NCBI RefSeq assembly: GCF_020740795.1
Contig: NC_067282.1
Span: 169,290,274-169,354,273 of the forward strand
Direction: 5' to 3'
Origin: Apus apus
Lineage: Eukaryota; Chordata; Aves; Apodiformes; Apodidae
DNA: 64,000 nt
Part shown: piece by piece, positions 61,801 to 64,000 of the stretch
Layout of the letters: each line of letters opens with the position of its first letter
Position numbering within the stretch: position 1 is the first letter of the stretch
The notes under the pieces: model-generated
The model's input: the letters and a program-made list of their open reading frames with translations, nothing else
Told to the model about the DNA's origin: nothing
The model's database searches: none
Made by a program: the position numbers and the translations under genes

Positions 61801-64000
61801 CACATAATTTGACTAGTTTAACGTGCAATTAAGTAAATACATAGTCCTGTTTTGTGTTTGTAGCCCATCTGACATGACTGAAGATGAGCAAACTAGAAGA
61901 ACAGATGGGAATCTATATTAGATTGATTAAATGGGAGGTATTATCCTAATATTAATTTGATACTCTATGCAACAGGAAACAAAAGGAAGAGTATCTATAA
62001 CTGTAATTTTGTTTTGTGTGTGTGCCTTTATTCCTTTTTTTGTTTGTTTGTAACTAGAAATAGATATTACTACTGTTATTAAATGAACACGTACATATGA
62101 GGAGCAATGGAGAATTTCACAGGCAAAATTAAAAAATTCGTAGACATGTTTCAAGTAGACAAAGTTCTCTTTCTGTCAGACATTTTGCATTGAAATAAAA
62201 ATCAGACATGAAAGGAAAAGAAAGAAAGAAAAGCAAGAGAGATCAGAAAACGTGGGGTTTGTCAGCCAGATAGAAAATGGCTCTAATGGCTGTTTCTATG
62301 GCAACTAAAAATGAATGGCTCTGAAGATAATTTTTTTTTTTTTCAGCAGGGACTTTAACATTTATGTCTACTGGCACACACTTCAAATGATATTCTCTGC
62401 CCCAAACTCAAGCATGTAAAGATTCAATATCACCATCATATCATTTCACACAGATAACCTGCAACAACTTTCAAGGACAGGGTCTGACCCCTGGTAGAGT
62501 CTCAGCTGCTCTGCCCTGAGCAGTGAATGAGATTAATTTAGTTTCTAGACTGAAGTTCATCATTGCCCACCCGTCCTTTAAGTATGTGAAAGCCAACTCA
62601 GCAGTTTTTAACTCCTTGGAATTACATTCCCTTTCTCTAAGATTAGTTTATTACACATAATTGTTATGAGATTCACAATGTCTTTCCAAGAACAGTCAGA
62701 GTTCTCCAGGAACTTGAAGTGGACACTGCCACAGAAAAAAAAGAGAGCTGCCCTTCTCCAACCCTTCCTTCCTTCTCCTGCCTGTACCTCCCTTCTATGT
62801 GCCTGGGCAGATTTATGATATAGTTTACTCCAGCATCCCCCTGACCGGGCAGGATGGATGAGACTTTGCAAATTCTGGGTCCCTCTGTTCTACACAGTCC
62901 CCCAAATCTTCTCTGTCCGCATTAACCCCCACCCTGCCCACCTTATCACAGAGTATGCAACCCCCTGCTCCATGCAATAGAAAACCTGGTAAGATACAAC
63001 ATGGCCACCCCATTCTTTAAGACTCTTTGAACTGGAAAAGAAAAACAACAAAACAAACCTGCACAAAAGAGTAATTATGTCTTGGAGCCACAAGAGCACT
63101 TTGTGTGATCTGTAAAAGACAAAGGACCAGGTGTTTTGTGGAGAGGAAGAAGCTGTTCTCCAGGGGTGACCAGCCATAATGAGAGTAGCTGCAAGTCCCT
63201 TTGCACTGCTTGGCACTCTCTTAATTAGCAATAAAGTCATAACCTGTGTAGACCATGGCAAACTGGGTCAGAGAAGCAGTCTGTCTTGAAATTTCCATGG
63301 TAAATAGAAGAAAGCTGACGTGAGGCCGTACAAGCCTTTGTGTGAGCAATGGGGGTGGAGGGGCTTGTGCACACAAGGGTTGGTGAAGGACAGAGTGACC
63401 TCTTTCAGAGGCAATTCTATTTATGCCAGTTCCAAACAGCTGTGAATCTATGGCCTTGCTTAGCACCTTAGCCTGCATTTTAGTTAATTAACATTTATTG
63501 TTTGGGGTTTTTTTCTGGAGGTTCTGATGCCATACCTGGTGAAATATAGCCCTTTTTGCAGCTACTTGTGCTATAAATGTGTTGAATAAAGGACTTCCTG
63601 AGGAGAGTGCCTTCAAGCTGTAGTGTTTTCATACCAGCTTGATATGCTGGTGCAAAATGCCCAGCGTCAAACTCAACAAGCTGATACAGAATTAAATCCT
63701 TAGGAAGCCCCATCTGGGACACAATTGCCTCGCACCAGACTTTATATGAGATGACCTCTCAGTGAACTACAATATCATGTGTTTCTTTAAGGTTTGTTTT
63801 CCATTGCTCAATAAAAAGTCCAACAGGGGAATCATTCACAATAGAAGCAAAAAAAAAGGAGAAGGGCATACAATGCAGTTCACTGGAAAGAGAATTAACT
63901 AGCTGTAAATCTCCTCTGCCTTTGCTGTGCAGCCGTCAGCTGCACAACGGTCGGAGGAACCAGCAGGAAGGGCAGGCTGGTTTTGAGAAGTAGGCAGCAA
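58801..64000. other. Intergenic, no gene recognised
   Basis: About 5.2 kb with short ORFs on both strands and no recognised domain, RNA gene or repeat family. A somewhat GC-richer patch is at 60400-60930. Simple runs occur: A-run at about 61725-61741, an AAAG-rich patch near 62212-62235, and a T-run at about 62331-62344. A small perfect inverted repeat (GTGCAGC..GCTGCAC, 5-base loop) lies at 63927-63945 with no evident function. Confidence 0.5.

Noticed and set aside
63530-63740. LTR-like arrangement (ctataaatg, then aataaagga, then a possible priming-site region)
   Set aside because: Motifs are short and common in AT-rich DNA. No matching terminal inverted ends, second LTR or viral gene nearby.

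Overview
The window is vertebrate nuclear DNA, almost certainly from a bird. It carries CR1-type LINE tails, two LTR repeats of a kind familiar from avian genomes, compact introns and two CpG-island promoters. It holds two confidently recognised protein-coding genes, both on the minus strand: YEATS4 (GAS41; coding exons 10886-15734, 7 exons, 227 aa) and CPSF6 (CFIm68; coding exons 38273-55873, 9 exons, 551 or 552 aa). In both genes the exon lengths and phases add up to complete frames with canonical GT..AG junctions. The order and orientation match the CPSF6-LYZ-YEATS4 block known from human 12q15 and chicken chromosome 1.

Layout. 1-1910: two old CR1 copies. 1911-9470: gene-free flank between the YEATS4 3' end and, by synteny, FRS2 outside the window. 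9470-10155: an LTR repeat. 10485-16130: YEATS4, with its poly(A) signal at the low end and its CpG-island promoter at the high end. 16130-25555: the interval where the lysozyme gene (LYZ) should lie. I see no intact LYZ there, only one clear decayed exon fragment at about 17988-18066 on the expected strand. 25556-38272: AT-rich, largely repeat-free DNA ending in a strong minus-strand poly(A) signal, read as the CPSF6 3' UTR or 3' terminal region. 38273-55873: CPSF6 coding region. 55250-56300: CPSF6 CpG island. 56300-64000: upstream flank with a frame-broken coding-like relic at 58050-58800 and no intact gene.

Function. YEATS4 is a histone acyl-lysine reader of the TIP60 and SRCAP chromatin complexes. 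CPSF6 is the large subunit of cleavage factor Im, which controls poly(A) site choice. They are housekeeping neighbours and nothing in the sequence says they act together.

No new multi-gene system is visible. The most interesting items are the apparent decay of LYZ between two intact neighbours, a NAGNAG tandem acceptor in CPSF6 that adds or removes one arginine, a splice donor five bases after the CPSF6 stop with a possible 18-nt micro-exon downstream, and an unidentified frame-shifted coding relic at 58 kb.
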